Positions 45,754 through 56,230 of a DNA stretch of 64,000 bases are shown here, one piece after another; position 1 is the stretch's first letter, and every line of letters starts with the position of its first letter. Origin of the DNA: Austropuccinia psidii (Eukaryota; Basidiomycota; Pucciniomycetes; Pucciniales; Sphaerophragmiaceae); assembly GCA_023105745.1 (NCBI GenBank), contig JALGQZ010000014.1, forward strand, positions 2,761,888-2,825,887. Reading direction: 5' to 3'. The position numbers and the translations under genes were made by a program. Under the pieces are notes generated by a model. It was not told the DNA's origin, made no database searches, and worked only from the letters and a program-made list of their open reading frames with translations.

Positions 45754-47592
45754 TTACAGCTGCCTGGAGATGTAACATATTACACCTTCTCTTGGTTCAC
45801 CATCCACAATTTGTCTTTGGTGAAGGGCTGCTCCTAGGCCTTGACTGCATGCTGCATCTATATATAACTTGAATGGTAGTTCAAAGTCAGGTAAGATGAG
45901 CACAGGTGCATTAGTGAGTTCATATTTGATCTTCTCATATGCATCCCTTCTTTCCTTGGTAATTTCAAAAACTACATCCTTTGAGCATAACTTGTATAAA
46001 CTACTAGTTATGTGGGCAAAGTTTTTGATGTGGTTTCTATAGTAGCTGGCAAATCCAAGGAAGGATTGCATCTCTTTGATGTTCTTTGGTACTGGCTTTT
46101 TCAGTACTGCTGCTACTTTGTTCTGGTCAATTGCCAGACTAAGGCCTGAGACTTTGTGTCCTAGAGCTAGTAGCTCTTGTTGGCCAAAATTACACTTTTT
46201 GAGTGAAATTTTCAGATTGATGGGTGTACATTTACTTAGCACTCTGTCTATGTATTGTACATGGTCTTCCCATGTCTCTGAGTATATAATGATATCATCA
46301 ATATATACTACCATCCAGCCTTCCATTATTTCTTCTTGAAATATGGTGTCCATCATCCTTTGGAAGTGGGCTGGTGCATTCTTGATGCCAAATGGCATCC
46401 TGGTGTACTCATATATGCCCATATGGCATATAATTCTGAGTAATTTCATGGAGTTTGGTTTAACTCCATTTTGGTGGAAGCCCTTCATACAATCCATCTT
46501 GGTTATGTATTTGGCTTTGGCCAATTTATCCAAGGCATGAGGTATCCTTGGTATAAGATACCTGTCTGCTTTTGTGTAGTTGTTCAGGGCTCTGAAGTGT
46601 CCACACAATCTAGACTTGCCATCATGCCAGGTGATCAGGACAGGAGTGGTGATTTCCACTATTTCATTATGTCCAATCTTCCTGATGACATCCATGTCCA
46701 GGAGTTCATTGATGTGTTTCTCAATCTCTTTCCTGGTCTCCAGACTTGCTGGGTAAGGAGGTCTCCTTAACATGGGTGGGTAAGGCCTTTCCACATCCAG
46801 ATATAGTTCTATATCATGGCCTTTGATCTTGCCTAATGGTTCTTCACCAATGGCAAATGCTGGTCTATTCTTCCTCAGCATCTTCAGTAAACTTAGCTTT
46901 TGTTTACTGGTGAGGGTAGTGCTAAACTGTCCCTCTCTGAATTCTTTCAGAAGTTCTTCCAGTGGGTCCTGAGAAGATATCTGGTATATATCAAGAGAAA
47001 ATTTCTTTTCCTTGTTAGTACCAATGGTAATATGCCTATTTTTACTATTGTAAATATCTATGCCATACATCCTCTGGTAATCTGTTCCCAGTAAAAACCC
47101 TTGGATGTGGGCATCTTCAAGCACTACAAACTCTGGGTTGAGTCTGATATTACCTTTTCTGTGGGGTATAATTATCTCTTTGATAATTGTCCCAATAGAG
47201 GTCATCTTTCCAGATGCACTCTTAAAGTTCTTTGCCCTGGTGGGCAAGAGTTCTTTTTCCCAGTTTGGGAAGTGGTTATCCAGATAATTTCTGGCCACTA
47301 TGGAGCAGTGTGCTTCACTGTCAATGATCAGTGGATGCTGAGCATTGTCAATACATACAGTCAATTTTGTGGCTGTTCCATGTATATATGCCATTCCTTT
47401 GGTTGGTGTAACCAGGAATGTTTGTGCATCTTGTGTATGTTTACACGAGTTCTTGTTGGCAGTGTCTTGTGGCATGCCTGCTTCCAACTGTATATCCTGG
47501 ATTTCTAGTGGGGTTTCCTCTTGGTATTCCACTAGAAATTCCTCTCTTGGGTCTTGATCCTCATCAGATGGTTCTCTAATGGCATCACCCAT
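45754..47592 (-). pseudogene. Protease, reverse transcriptase and RNase H start of 1b
   Basis: 612 codons open. The protease active site reads [16 protein letters not shown] (residues 89-104): D-S-E where copy 1a has D-S-G, probably inactivating. The C-terminal block is [33 protein letters not shown] (321-339; His where 2b has Asp), [27 protein letters not shown] and YIDD at 430-433. RNase H starts [19 protein letters not shown] (Asp 579). It ends at a TAA (45753-45751) where copy 1a has AAA. The upstream boundary is another stop (47598-47596), TAA replacing a likely TCA. Same frame as the gag and integrase segments. Confidence 0.9.
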
Positions 47593-47598
47593 AGAGTC

Positions 47599-49560
47599 TT
47601 ATTCAGAATCCTCTGTTGGAGGTTCTTCTTCAGGGACTTTTTCTATAGCATAGACTTTCTTCTTTGCTTTTGGACAGTTGTTGGCATAGTGGTCTGTTGA
47701 ACCACAATTGTGACAAGAATTCTTCTTCTTTGCCACTTCTGCCACTCTTTCTCTGGGTTTGTCTTTATACTCCACCCTGAAAGGTTGTTTCTCTTTGAAA
47801 CTACTGCTTCTATATGGGGTGAATTTCCCTATATTAGTCCTTTTCCTTATGTCTTGTAAGGTATTGGCTATATCATCTAGAGTGCAATTTTGGTTGCATC
47901 TGCACTTTACTGCATGCTCTAGTTCTCCTGGAAGTTGTGTCAGAAGTTTATGATTCCTCATTTGAATGTTCATTTGAGGATCAATGGCTTTAAGTCTTTT
48001 AGACTGTCTAAGACACCACTCATATGGATCTTTGTCCACAGAGTATTTGTCATTTTCAAATGACATGTTCTTTTGCCATATCCAAGTTCCATTACTGTAC
48101 TTTTGGATTATTTGACTCTTCCACCATGGCCAATTTCTTCTGCCATGGATTTCTTTCATTTCAGTGTACCATATACTTGCATGACCTTTAAATGCGGTAT
48201 TCAGTCTAGCAGTAATCCAGTAATCTGGTATGCTTGGTACATCAATGAAGAGTCCATCAATATAATCTATGAGTTCCATATGATCATATTCTCCTGATCC
48301 AGAGAATTTGGGCCAGCTTGAGGCCTCAGGAAGCTGTTTCAAGGCTTCCTTCTCTGAATAAGACATGCCATCTCCATCCTGGTATTGTGATGGAAATCTT
48401 GCCTTATTCAACAACATGGCATCTGGTTGATATGGATTCTCCATAGCTTGGCCTTGTGGTTGGGGCTTTAAGCTATGGTAGGCATCAAACAATTTGTTGA
48501 TGTCTTGGTTCAGACACTCCCTGTCCCTGCTACTATGGTGTTGTTCTTCAGAGACTTGATTCAGTCTCTTGTTGGTTTCTTCAGAGGCTTTGCTCAGTTG
48601 AGCATATCCTTCCTGAAGGTTTTTAACTATCTGCTCCAATGAGGCTTGAGTTTTTCTCATCCTCTCTTGGGCAGCTGCAAATTCTGTAGCCTGCTTTGCA
48701 GATTGCTCAGCATATTGGGACATTTGTAACCACAGTGTGTCACTGTTGATGTTACTCTCAGATGTGATAATGTTATTTTCAGTCTGAGTGGGGGTAATGT
48801 TTCTATTACTAGGACTACTGATTCTAGAGTGGTTTACAACTACTTCTGGTTCTTGTGTACTTCTTTTACCAAATCTAACAGCTTCTGGATCATGGGGTCT
48901 GACTCTTTCCTCCTCTGGTTGAAGGAGGCTTTGTTCTTGCCCTTGTTGCCTTGTCTTCTCCCGGAAACTTCCTGGAATTTTGAAGAATGGTGACTCTTGG
49001 CCACTGATCTGCTGGTTTCTGAATGGTGTGAAGCCACTGGAGAGCTGATTTGGCATGCTCCTTGTGAACCTGAAGGAATCTTAGTAGGCCCTGTCTGGGT
49101 TAACTGTTCTTCTATAGCTTGGATAGTGGCTTGATTCTCCCTTATCCTCTGTGCCCTTGCCTCCAGGAGTCTGTGCTGCCTGGTAGGATTCCAACCCTTG
49201 GTGATTACCATAAGGTCTTTGAAGTCTATCTCTTTGAGACAGATCTTCTGGCAACTTGATCCCAGTTCTGCCCAGTGAGTTGCTAGGTTGAACCTCTTGT
49301 TGTCCATGCTCCATTGAAATAAATCTTTGAGGAGTTGGTGGATCTGAAGAACTTGATCCATATCCTTCCAGTCCTCTGGTTTGAGGTTTCTGTTGAATTG
49401 GAGTGTGAATGGCAAGGTTGATATTATCTCCCTCATTGTTTTGCCATCCACCACTGTGTCCCATGTGTCTTCTTTCAGGTCTTCTGGTTCTAGACATTCC
49501 TGCTCTATCCTCTGGCTGGTTCCTTTGGAAGCCAAGGTCTCTGAGGTATGCAGGGGACAT
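47599..49560 (-). pseudogene. Gag of 1b with N-terminal extension
   Basis: Two starts are possible. ATG 49560 (MSPAYLRDLGFQRNQPEDR...) lies in intron 2 and opens a 160-codon extension ended by TAA (49080-49078; TCA in copy 1a). ATG 48723 (MSQYAEQSAKQATEFAA) follows the ORF1 stop by about 117 nt. The Gag proper has a coiled coil (ERMRKTQASLEQIVKNLQEG), a core (WPKFSGSGEYDHMELIDYID, ELEHAVKCRCNQNCTLDDIA) and one zinc knuckle SCHNCGSTDHYANNC (C-x2-C-x4-H-x4-C, intact), ending in an acidic tail. Capsid and nucleocapsid functions are expected. The frame reaches pol through one stop. Confidence 0.9.
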
Positions 49561-49908
49561 ATCAGTGTTTGCAAGCAGTCAAAAACTTTATGTTCTTAGG
49601 GTATTTACCTTTGACTGTGCCTTGTACAAATTTGTTATCTGCTGATTTGGGCAGTTTGCCTTTGGAGGTTACAACTGGGTTAATAATTGTAATCTTCCCT
49701 GTACAAGTGGTTAAGGTTGGTTTACCTTGTATTGAAGCAGAGTTTCGTGGTTTTCTACTCCTCTGAGTGGCTATTGGTGTCCACTTCTTGGCTGTAATGA
49801 GGCCTTCACTAAGCCTTTTTCCTTTACCCTTGCTGCCCTTTGGTTCTAAGGGTGTCACTGGTGTGTTGGCCTGTGACTGGGTTTCAAGTGGGATGTGGTT
49901 TTCTTCCA
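48840..49908 (-). CDS. ORF1 of family-1 element 1b (spliced pre-gag protein, function unknown)
   Basis: Predicted coding exons are 49908-49609 and 49540-48840, plus one base (A, 50457) from the leader exon that completes the start ATG. Splicing 49608-49541 joins two frames in phase (codon G|AG, Glu) and gives about 333 residues with no stop. Residues 2-15 read EENHIPLETQSQAN, followed by a Lys-rich part. Exon 3 carries LKPEDWKDMDQVLQIHQLLK, DLMVITKGWNPTRQ, and a C-terminus ending KEVHKNQK. It overlaps the Gag extension (49560 onward) in another frame for about 700 nt. A homologous peptide survives in decayed copy 1a. No domain was recognised; it may be a short Gag-like or RNA-handling protein. 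The exon structure is inferred. Confidence 0.6.
49541..49608 (-). other. Predicted intron 2 of 1b
   Basis: Donor CAAAG|GTAAATA, acceptor GCATACCTCAG, 68 nt, the same length as in copy 1a. If retained, the exon 2 frame ends at TGA 49564-49562, and ATG 49560 of the Gag-Pol extension follows at once (TGATATG, also present in 1a). Confidence 0.6.
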
Positions 49909-50502
49909 CTGAATCAAAACAGGAAAAAGAGGGCTTATGTCAGTTAAGACTTCTTAAATGGCTGGTTTTGCACGTCTAAGAATGGCCTCTGGGCTTGTAT
50001 ATTATTACAGTATGCCCTTGTATAATGACAATGTAATTGAATTAACAATTTCACGTCAAAAATACAGCTTATGGTGTCCTGTCACACTGTTTGTGTGTCA
50101 GTATCCCTCAGATACACTCGTGGTTTGCAAGTGTATTCTGTAAAAGTGGTTTGTATACAAGTGTTATTGAATTAACAATACACTTGACCATGCCTCAACT
50201 GATGGTTTTTCAGTCAGAGGTGTCCTTATTCAGTCAAGAATACAGGACTTTATTAGTGGCTTATGTGTTTTTATATGCAAAACACACCAAAAATAATAAA
50301 TTACTGTGGGTATTAACCACGTAAAAATACTCTTATAATATGAGTATATATAAAAAAAAGGTAAAAATATATAAAATATATATTTTTAAACAGAAATTAC
50401 GCCTAAAAATGATAAAACAATGTGTTAATAAGTCATGAAAAAGAGAAAAGACTTACTTGTAAGGTCCAAAAAAGGTCAAAAAACATGGCCAGGCCCCCAA
50501 AA
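49909..50502 (-). other. Leader of 1b: primer-binding site and predicted intron 1
   Basis: The primer-binding site TTTTGGGGGCCTGGCCATG starts at 50502. The exon ends ACCTTACAA at 50457, followed by a strong donor GTAAGT; the acceptor GTTTTGATTCAG ends at 49909 (548-nt intron). The junction reads ACAATGGAAG, with A at -3 and G at +4 around the ATG. Confidence 0.6.
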
Positions 50503-51942
50503 TGTCAGGCTGAGTCTACGATAAAGGTGTATATGAGTATTTACAAGCTTTGACTATGACTGTGACATTGTAAAAATGGTTTTAAAAGATGATAAGATTG
50601 ATAATAAATGATTTAATTTAAGATTTAAAGGGCTTTACTATAGAGATATAGTGGTGGTGAGCGCTGTTGAAAGCCCAGGGTGCAGCTTTACCTGTTGGAT
50701 TACAATAATAAAGACTACAATACTTTAAATTAAGAGTATACCCGATTATTTAACCAAGAGTAAAACTGTTTTTGACAGTTTACTACGTAGGTTATTCAAG
50801 AGCAGGATGAGGAAAGGCTTTTGGCTGTGAAAAGCCCTCCTTTTATCCTAAAATTGAGGTGGAAAGGCTGCTAGACCTTTCCACGTAGAGGAAGTGAAGA
50901 TTTTTCACTCTCTATGACAGGCTTGTGGTTTGCAAACAGCCTGTATACCCTGTATTGGGCTCAGATGTGGTTTTGAAACCACATCTGGGCTGTTTTCACC
51001 AATACAGGGTGAAAAGTTTCATCTGGGGACCTCACAGCCTGATTCTGACGTGTATGACGCATAGAATGCTGTACAGAAACTGTATGGGACCCCAGTGTTG
51101 ACTGACATATGAGGTATTGAAGTAAAAACATGCTTCTTCGTCTATTTGACACCTCATATTCATGGTTATGGGATATTATCCCACGGTAAGGCTGTATCTG
51201 ACAGCAGGTGGGATTTTGACCTTAAAATGGTCATACCTCTGTCAGTTTTTGAGATATCAAGCTCAAAGTTGGTTCATTGAATAGCTCTGTATGAGCTCTA
51301 CACAATGGTACCCAGCTTGACATGGTTATCATTAAATATGACAAAGTTATCCCATGTACAAGTATTTTTGTACATTGGTGTGGTCTGGTCAAAAAGCTGT
51401 ATTAAGCTTGTTTGGCCAATAACTTCTGTTGTAGTTGAGTTATGAGGAAATGGATGGCACCATCAGATAGCCCTGATTGTGCTCTTTCCAAAAAGACCCC
51501 ACTTCAAGTATCTCACACTAAAACTGCAAAAGTTAGATGTGAGGTGAATGTTTTGTTCACCCTTATTTGGTCTGAATTTGACCATAACTCAAGTAATACT
51601 GGTGCTAGCTCAGTTTGGCTGGCACCATTAGATAGCCCTGGCTTAGAGCTTCATTTTGAATACCCATTTGATGGGGTTAAGCCTCTCCTTCTAGATTTTA
51701 GATGAGAGGTGAAAATTAAGGTTTATGCTCAGCAATAACTTTGAGCAGGAATAACTTTGTTATTTCTTGTCCTATAGTGATGGGACTTATATTTTCAGAA
51801 AGAGGTGAGTTTCCTCTTTCTTTTGATACCTTTTGAGCTAATTTGGCTCAGCTCCATGTTTTGGTGGTATCTTGGCTATACCATTGGTTTATGGTATTTT
51901 GGCTATCATGCTTGTGCTCTGGTTTTGAGTCACAGGCTGACA
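50503..51942 (-). repeat. 5' LTR of 1b
   Basis: 1440 bp, near-identical to 42257-43695 and to the 1d LTR. Several differences are at CpG sites, for example CG at 51049 against TG at 42803. Confidence 0.9.
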
Positions 51943-51947
51943 ATAAT

Positions 51948-53179
51948 AAAGTCTACAATAATTAAAGATTATAATTATACCTGATTATTTAACCAAGAGT
52001 AAAACTGTTTTTGACAGTTCACTATGTAGGTTATTCAAGAGCAGGATGAGGAAAGGATTTTGGCTGTGAAAAGCCCTCCTTTTATCCTGAAATTGGGGTG
52101 AAAAGGCTGCTAGACCTTTCCACGTAGAGGAAGTGAAGATTTTTCACTCTCTATGACAGGCTTGTGGTTTGCAAACAGCCTGTATACCCTTTATTGGGCT
52201 CAGATGTGGTTTTGAAACCACATCTGGGCTGTTTTCACCAATACAGGGTGAAAAGTTTCATCTGGGGACCTCACAGCCTGATTCTGACGTGTATGACGCG
52301 TAGAATGCTGTACAGAAACTGTATGGGACCCCAGTATTACTTACATATGAGGTATTGAAGTAAAAACATGCTTCTTCGTCTATTTGACACCTCATATTCA
52401 TGGTTATGGGATATTATCCCATGGTAAGGCTGTATCTGACAGCAGGTGGGATTTTGACCTTAAAATGGTCATACCTCTGTCAGTTTTTGAGATATCAAGC
52501 TCAAAGTTGGTTCATTGAATAGCTCTGTATGAGCTCTACACAATGGTACCCAGCTTGACATGGTTATCATTAAATATGACAAAGTTATCCCATGTACAAG
52601 TATTTTTGTACATTGGTGTGGTCTGGTCAAAAAGCTGTATTAAGCTTGTTTGGCCAATACCTTCTGTTGTAGTTGAGTTATGAGGAAATGGATGGCACCA
52701 TCAGATAGCCCTGATTGTGCTCTTTCCAAAAAGACCCCACTTCAGGTATCTCACACTAAAACTGTAAAAGTTAGATGAGAGGTGAATGTTTTGTTCACCC
52801 TTATTTGGTCTGAATTTGACCATAACTCAAGTAATACTGGTGCTAGCTCAGTTTGGCTGGTACCATTGGATAGCCCTGGCTTAGAGCTTCATTTTTAGTA
52901 CCCATTTGATGGGGTTAAGCCTCTCCTTCTAGATTTTAGATGAGAGGTGAAAATTAAGGTTTATGCTCAGCAATAACTTTGAGCAGGAATAACTTTGTTA
53001 TTTCTTGTCCTATGGTGATGGGACTTATATTTTCAGGAAGAGGTGAGTTTCCTCTTTCCTTTGATACCTTTTGAGCTAATTTGGCTCAGTTCCATGTTTT
53101 GGTGGTATTTGGCTATACCATTGGTTTATGGTATTTTGGCTGTCATGCTTGTGCTCTGGTTTTGAGTCACAGGCTGACA
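51948..53179 (-). repeat. LTR of copy 1d, right piece
   Basis: Continues the LTR interrupted at 42256 and ends TCACAGGCTGACA at 53179; 51943-51947 is the second copy of the ATAAT duplication made by 1b. The outer flank at 53180 is the integrase gene of 3b, so 1d inserted there. Confidence 0.9.
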
Positions 53180-53990
53180 CATGTCCTCCAAGGTCTGTAT
53201 CATTCTTTCTGCCAAACATTAGTTTGAGGATGGTGAGCTTTTGAGAATGATAATTTTGTTCCAAACAAGCTATGGAGATTTGTCCACAATGCTGAAGTGA
53301 ACTTTGGGTCTCTGTCACTTATAATATTCTGGAATAAGCCTGTATGGCTCATAGCTTTATTCCATATCATTATGGCTGTGTCCATAGCTGTGTCATCTTT
53401 GTGACATGGTAGGAACATGGGAGTTTTGCTATACCTGTCAACCAATACTAGGCAAGCATTATAGCTTCTGTCTCCTCCTGGAGGTAATGCTGTTACCCAA
53501 TATATATGAACTATTTCCCAAGGGGATTTTGGTTCTTGAATTTGGATCATCATTCCAAATTTCTTTCCTGTGGCTCTGTTAGAATTTTGACATCTGTGAC
53601 AGGTTTGGCAGTATTCTGAAACATCTTTCTTCCAATTTGGCCACCAAGAGCAGGTCTTCACTCTTTCTAGTGTTCTGTCTTCTGAAAGATGTCCAGCTGC
53701 AACACTATCATGACACTCATGTAAAATAGTGTTTATCAGGGTTCTATCTGTTAGGGCCACAACACATGTGTGTTTTGTTCTATGGTAAAGGATTCCATAA
53801 AGCAGGTGGAATCTTCCTTCATCATATGCCTTTTTCCATTTTTCATCTAATTTTGATGAAAGTGATGGGTCTTTGCATTCTTTCATTAGAAGTTGGCTTA
53901 AGATTTGGCAGTTCTTGTCCATCTTATAGCTTTCTTTAACTTGGTCAAATACTTCTGTGCAAATGTCTGTAACACATTCCTTCTATGTGG
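53180..53990 (-). pseudogene. Integrase of element 3b, N-terminal and core part
   Basis: A frameshift near 53985 separates it from RT/RNase H. The zinc-binding region reads ILHECHDSVAAGHLSEDR ... CQTCHRCQ. The first catalytic Asp is lost (VHIYWVTA where 1b has INMDWVTG). The second is present ([11 protein letters not shown]). Near 53218 a 1-nt loss changes the TDGLAERM block to TNVWQKE; the Glu codon is still readable in the shifted frame. Copy 1d cuts it right after a block reading LEDM; the C-terminal part is at 34804-34092. Confidence 0.85.
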
Positions 53991-55354
53991 TGCTTTTCCT
54001 GTGGTACCCATGCTGGATTGTCAGGGGTATTTGCTAGAGCCCATCTGCTAAGACCATCTGCATTTTTATGAATATTGCCAGATTTATGAACAATAGTCAT
54101 ATTTACCCTGTATTCTTGGATAGCAATTTGCCATCTCAGCATATTTCTATTAGGAGTTTTCATATTTAATAGAGATTTTACAGCATTACAGTCTGTAATC
54201 CCATCAAATACTGTTCCATCAAAGTAATAATGTAATTTTTCTAAAGCCCACACTAAGAAGAGGCATTCCATTTGGCTTGCTCCATATCTTGCTTCTGTTG
54301 GCTTTATTTGTCTTGAAATAAAACAGATTGGTCCTTCTACTTGTTTATCATTGATAATTTGTGTCTGGTGTAGTGCAGCACCTAGTCCTTCTCCACAAGC
54401 ATCAATGTACAGTTTGAAGGGTAGTTTCCAATCTGGAATTAGAAGAAATGGGGCATTTGTCAAGGAATTTTTCAATTCTTCATATGCTTTGACTCTTTCT
54501 TCTGTCATTTCATAGAATGTTTGTTGGTCACATAGCTTATACAAGGATTTAGCAATTTTTGCAAAGTCCTTTATATGCTGTCTATAGTAACCAGCAAATC
54601 CTAAAAATGATTGCATTTCCTTTTTGGTTTGAGGCATTAGCTGTAGTACTGCTTCTACTTTATTCTTGTCTATGCCTAGACTAAGCCCAGATACAACATG
54701 TCCTAGTGCTTTTAGTTCACTATATTCAAAATGACACTTTTTCAAGGTAATTTTCATATTCACTTGCACAATTTTTTGTACTACCCTTTCTAGTCTTGTG
54801 AGTTGATTTTCCCAAGTTTCTGAGCAAACTATGATATCATCAATATAGATGATTAACCATCCTTCTGATAATTCTTCAGGAAATATGGTGTTCATCATCC
54901 TTTGATAATGGGAAGGTGCATTTTTTATGCCAAATGGCATTCTTAAGTATTCAAAAATCCCACAGTGGACTGTTAGCCTTAGTAGTTTCTTGGCATTGTC
55001 TATTAAGACATTTTGATGAAAACCCTTTAAGGCATCCATGGCTGTAATGAACTTAGCTTGTGACAATTGTGTCAATGTCTCATGGATTCTGGGTATTGGG
55101 TATCTGTCTGGAATGGTATAGGTGTTCAGGGCTCTGAAGTATCCTACCATCCTTGATTTTCCATTATGCCAAGTTATAATGACAGGTGTAGTGACCTCTA
55201 CCTTTTCATTATGTCCTACCTTTCTTAATACTCCAAGGTCCATTAATTCTTTAATGTGTACCTCCAAGGCTTCTCTAGCCCTTGGACTAGCTGGGTAAGC
55301 TGGTCTCCTTAGTAAAGGTGGGTAAGGCTTTTCCACATTAAGAATTATATCCAC
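53945..55354 (-). pseudogene. Reverse transcriptase and RNase H of element 3b
   Basis: 469 codons open. RT motifs are [20 protein letters not shown] (17-36), [15 protein letters not shown] (Tyr where 2b has Asp), [16 protein letters not shown] and YIDD (170-173). RNase H has [18 protein letters not shown], the Glu block [26 protein letters not shown] and NADGLSRW. A 1-nt change near 55360 separates it from the protease frame and another near 53985 from integrase. Family-3 and family-2 RTs are clearly related but distinct. Confidence 0.9.
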
Positions 55355-56230
55355 CTCAGCCCAATTATGGCACCTAGTGGCTCCTTGTCAGTTGCAAAGG
55401 CATTTTTGTACTTAAATAAGAGGTCAATCAATTTTTCTTTCATTTTTTCTGTTAATTCTTGATTGAATTCTGCCTCTTTCAGTTGTTCAGATATAAAAAG
55501 GTCCTTTTCTGGACTTTTCTCTTCATTCTTATTAACTGTGATTTGTTTTTTGTTATTAAAGAAGCCAAACTTTTGTCTCTTGTTATCTCCTATGGTAAAA
55601 TATCTGTCTTTTTGGTTGGAGATATCTATACCATAAATTGATAAGTAGTCATTTCCAAGTATGAAGTGATTACTAGTACAGTTGTCCATTACTACAAACT
55701 CTACTTTAATTCTGACACATTGTGAAGGGTGAGGAAAAATTAGTGTTAAATCAATTATTCCAAGGGGCTTCATGCTCTCACTTGCACTACTAAATTTGAC
55801 ACCTTGTATTGGCATAAGTTGTTCTTGCCAGTCTGGGACAATGGTTTTTAAATAACTTTTACCAAGACAGGTGCAATATGCTCCTGTATCTAAGTTCACT
55901 TTTCCTTCTTGGTTATCAACCATAACAATACTTATACTTGATTTTCCAGCCGTATATCCCATTCCTTTTGCAGGTTTGGTTCTGTACATTTTGGCATCTT
56001 GTATATTTGTCAGGTTTGTGTCAGATGTCCCAACTTGTGGTAAGTTTGAGTTAACATCTTGTACTTTGTAAATTATATCAATATTATTAATTTGTGCATT
56101 AATTATATTAATTTCATCACTTTCAGAACTTTCTGACTCTTCTGTTTATTTTTCAGAGTCAGATTCCTCCTCTTTGTCATTGTGGTTTTCTGTTTCCACA
56201 ATTTCATTAATATTTGCCTTTGAGACAATT
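55345..56230 (-). pseudogene. Protease of element 3b
   Basis: The frame 55989-55345 has VNLDTGAYCTCLGKSYL (active site D-T-G at residues 34-36) and NHFILGNDYLSIYGIDI near residue 112, both retropepsin hallmarks. Upstream, 56220-55990 is an acidic linker in the same frame with one TAA near 56149. Ends in a frameshift at the RT border. Confidence 0.85.

Larger units (their letters stand above)
42257..51942 (-). mobile_element. Family-1 element 1b, full length, best preserved
   Basis: Two LTRs of 1439 and 1440 bp flank all element parts in order. The flanks 42252-42256 and 51943-51947 are both ATAAT, a perfect 5-bp target duplication inside the 1d LTR. The LTRs differ at scattered sites only. 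Gag-pol (49560-43720) is one frame with three stop codons and no indel, so this is the youngest-looking element in the window. The nonsense changes make autonomous activity unlikely. Confidence 0.95.

Noticed and set aside
43849..47557. Several plus-strand open frames of 60-150 codons opposite the 1b gag-pol gene
   Set aside because: They are antisense shadows of a long coding frame with low stop density; no independent motif, start context or homology was seen.
49908..49910. GTG at 49909 as the ORF1 start
   Set aside because: A GTG start is not expected in a fungal nucleus; the position coincides with an AG acceptor, and splicing supplies a proper ATG in good context.
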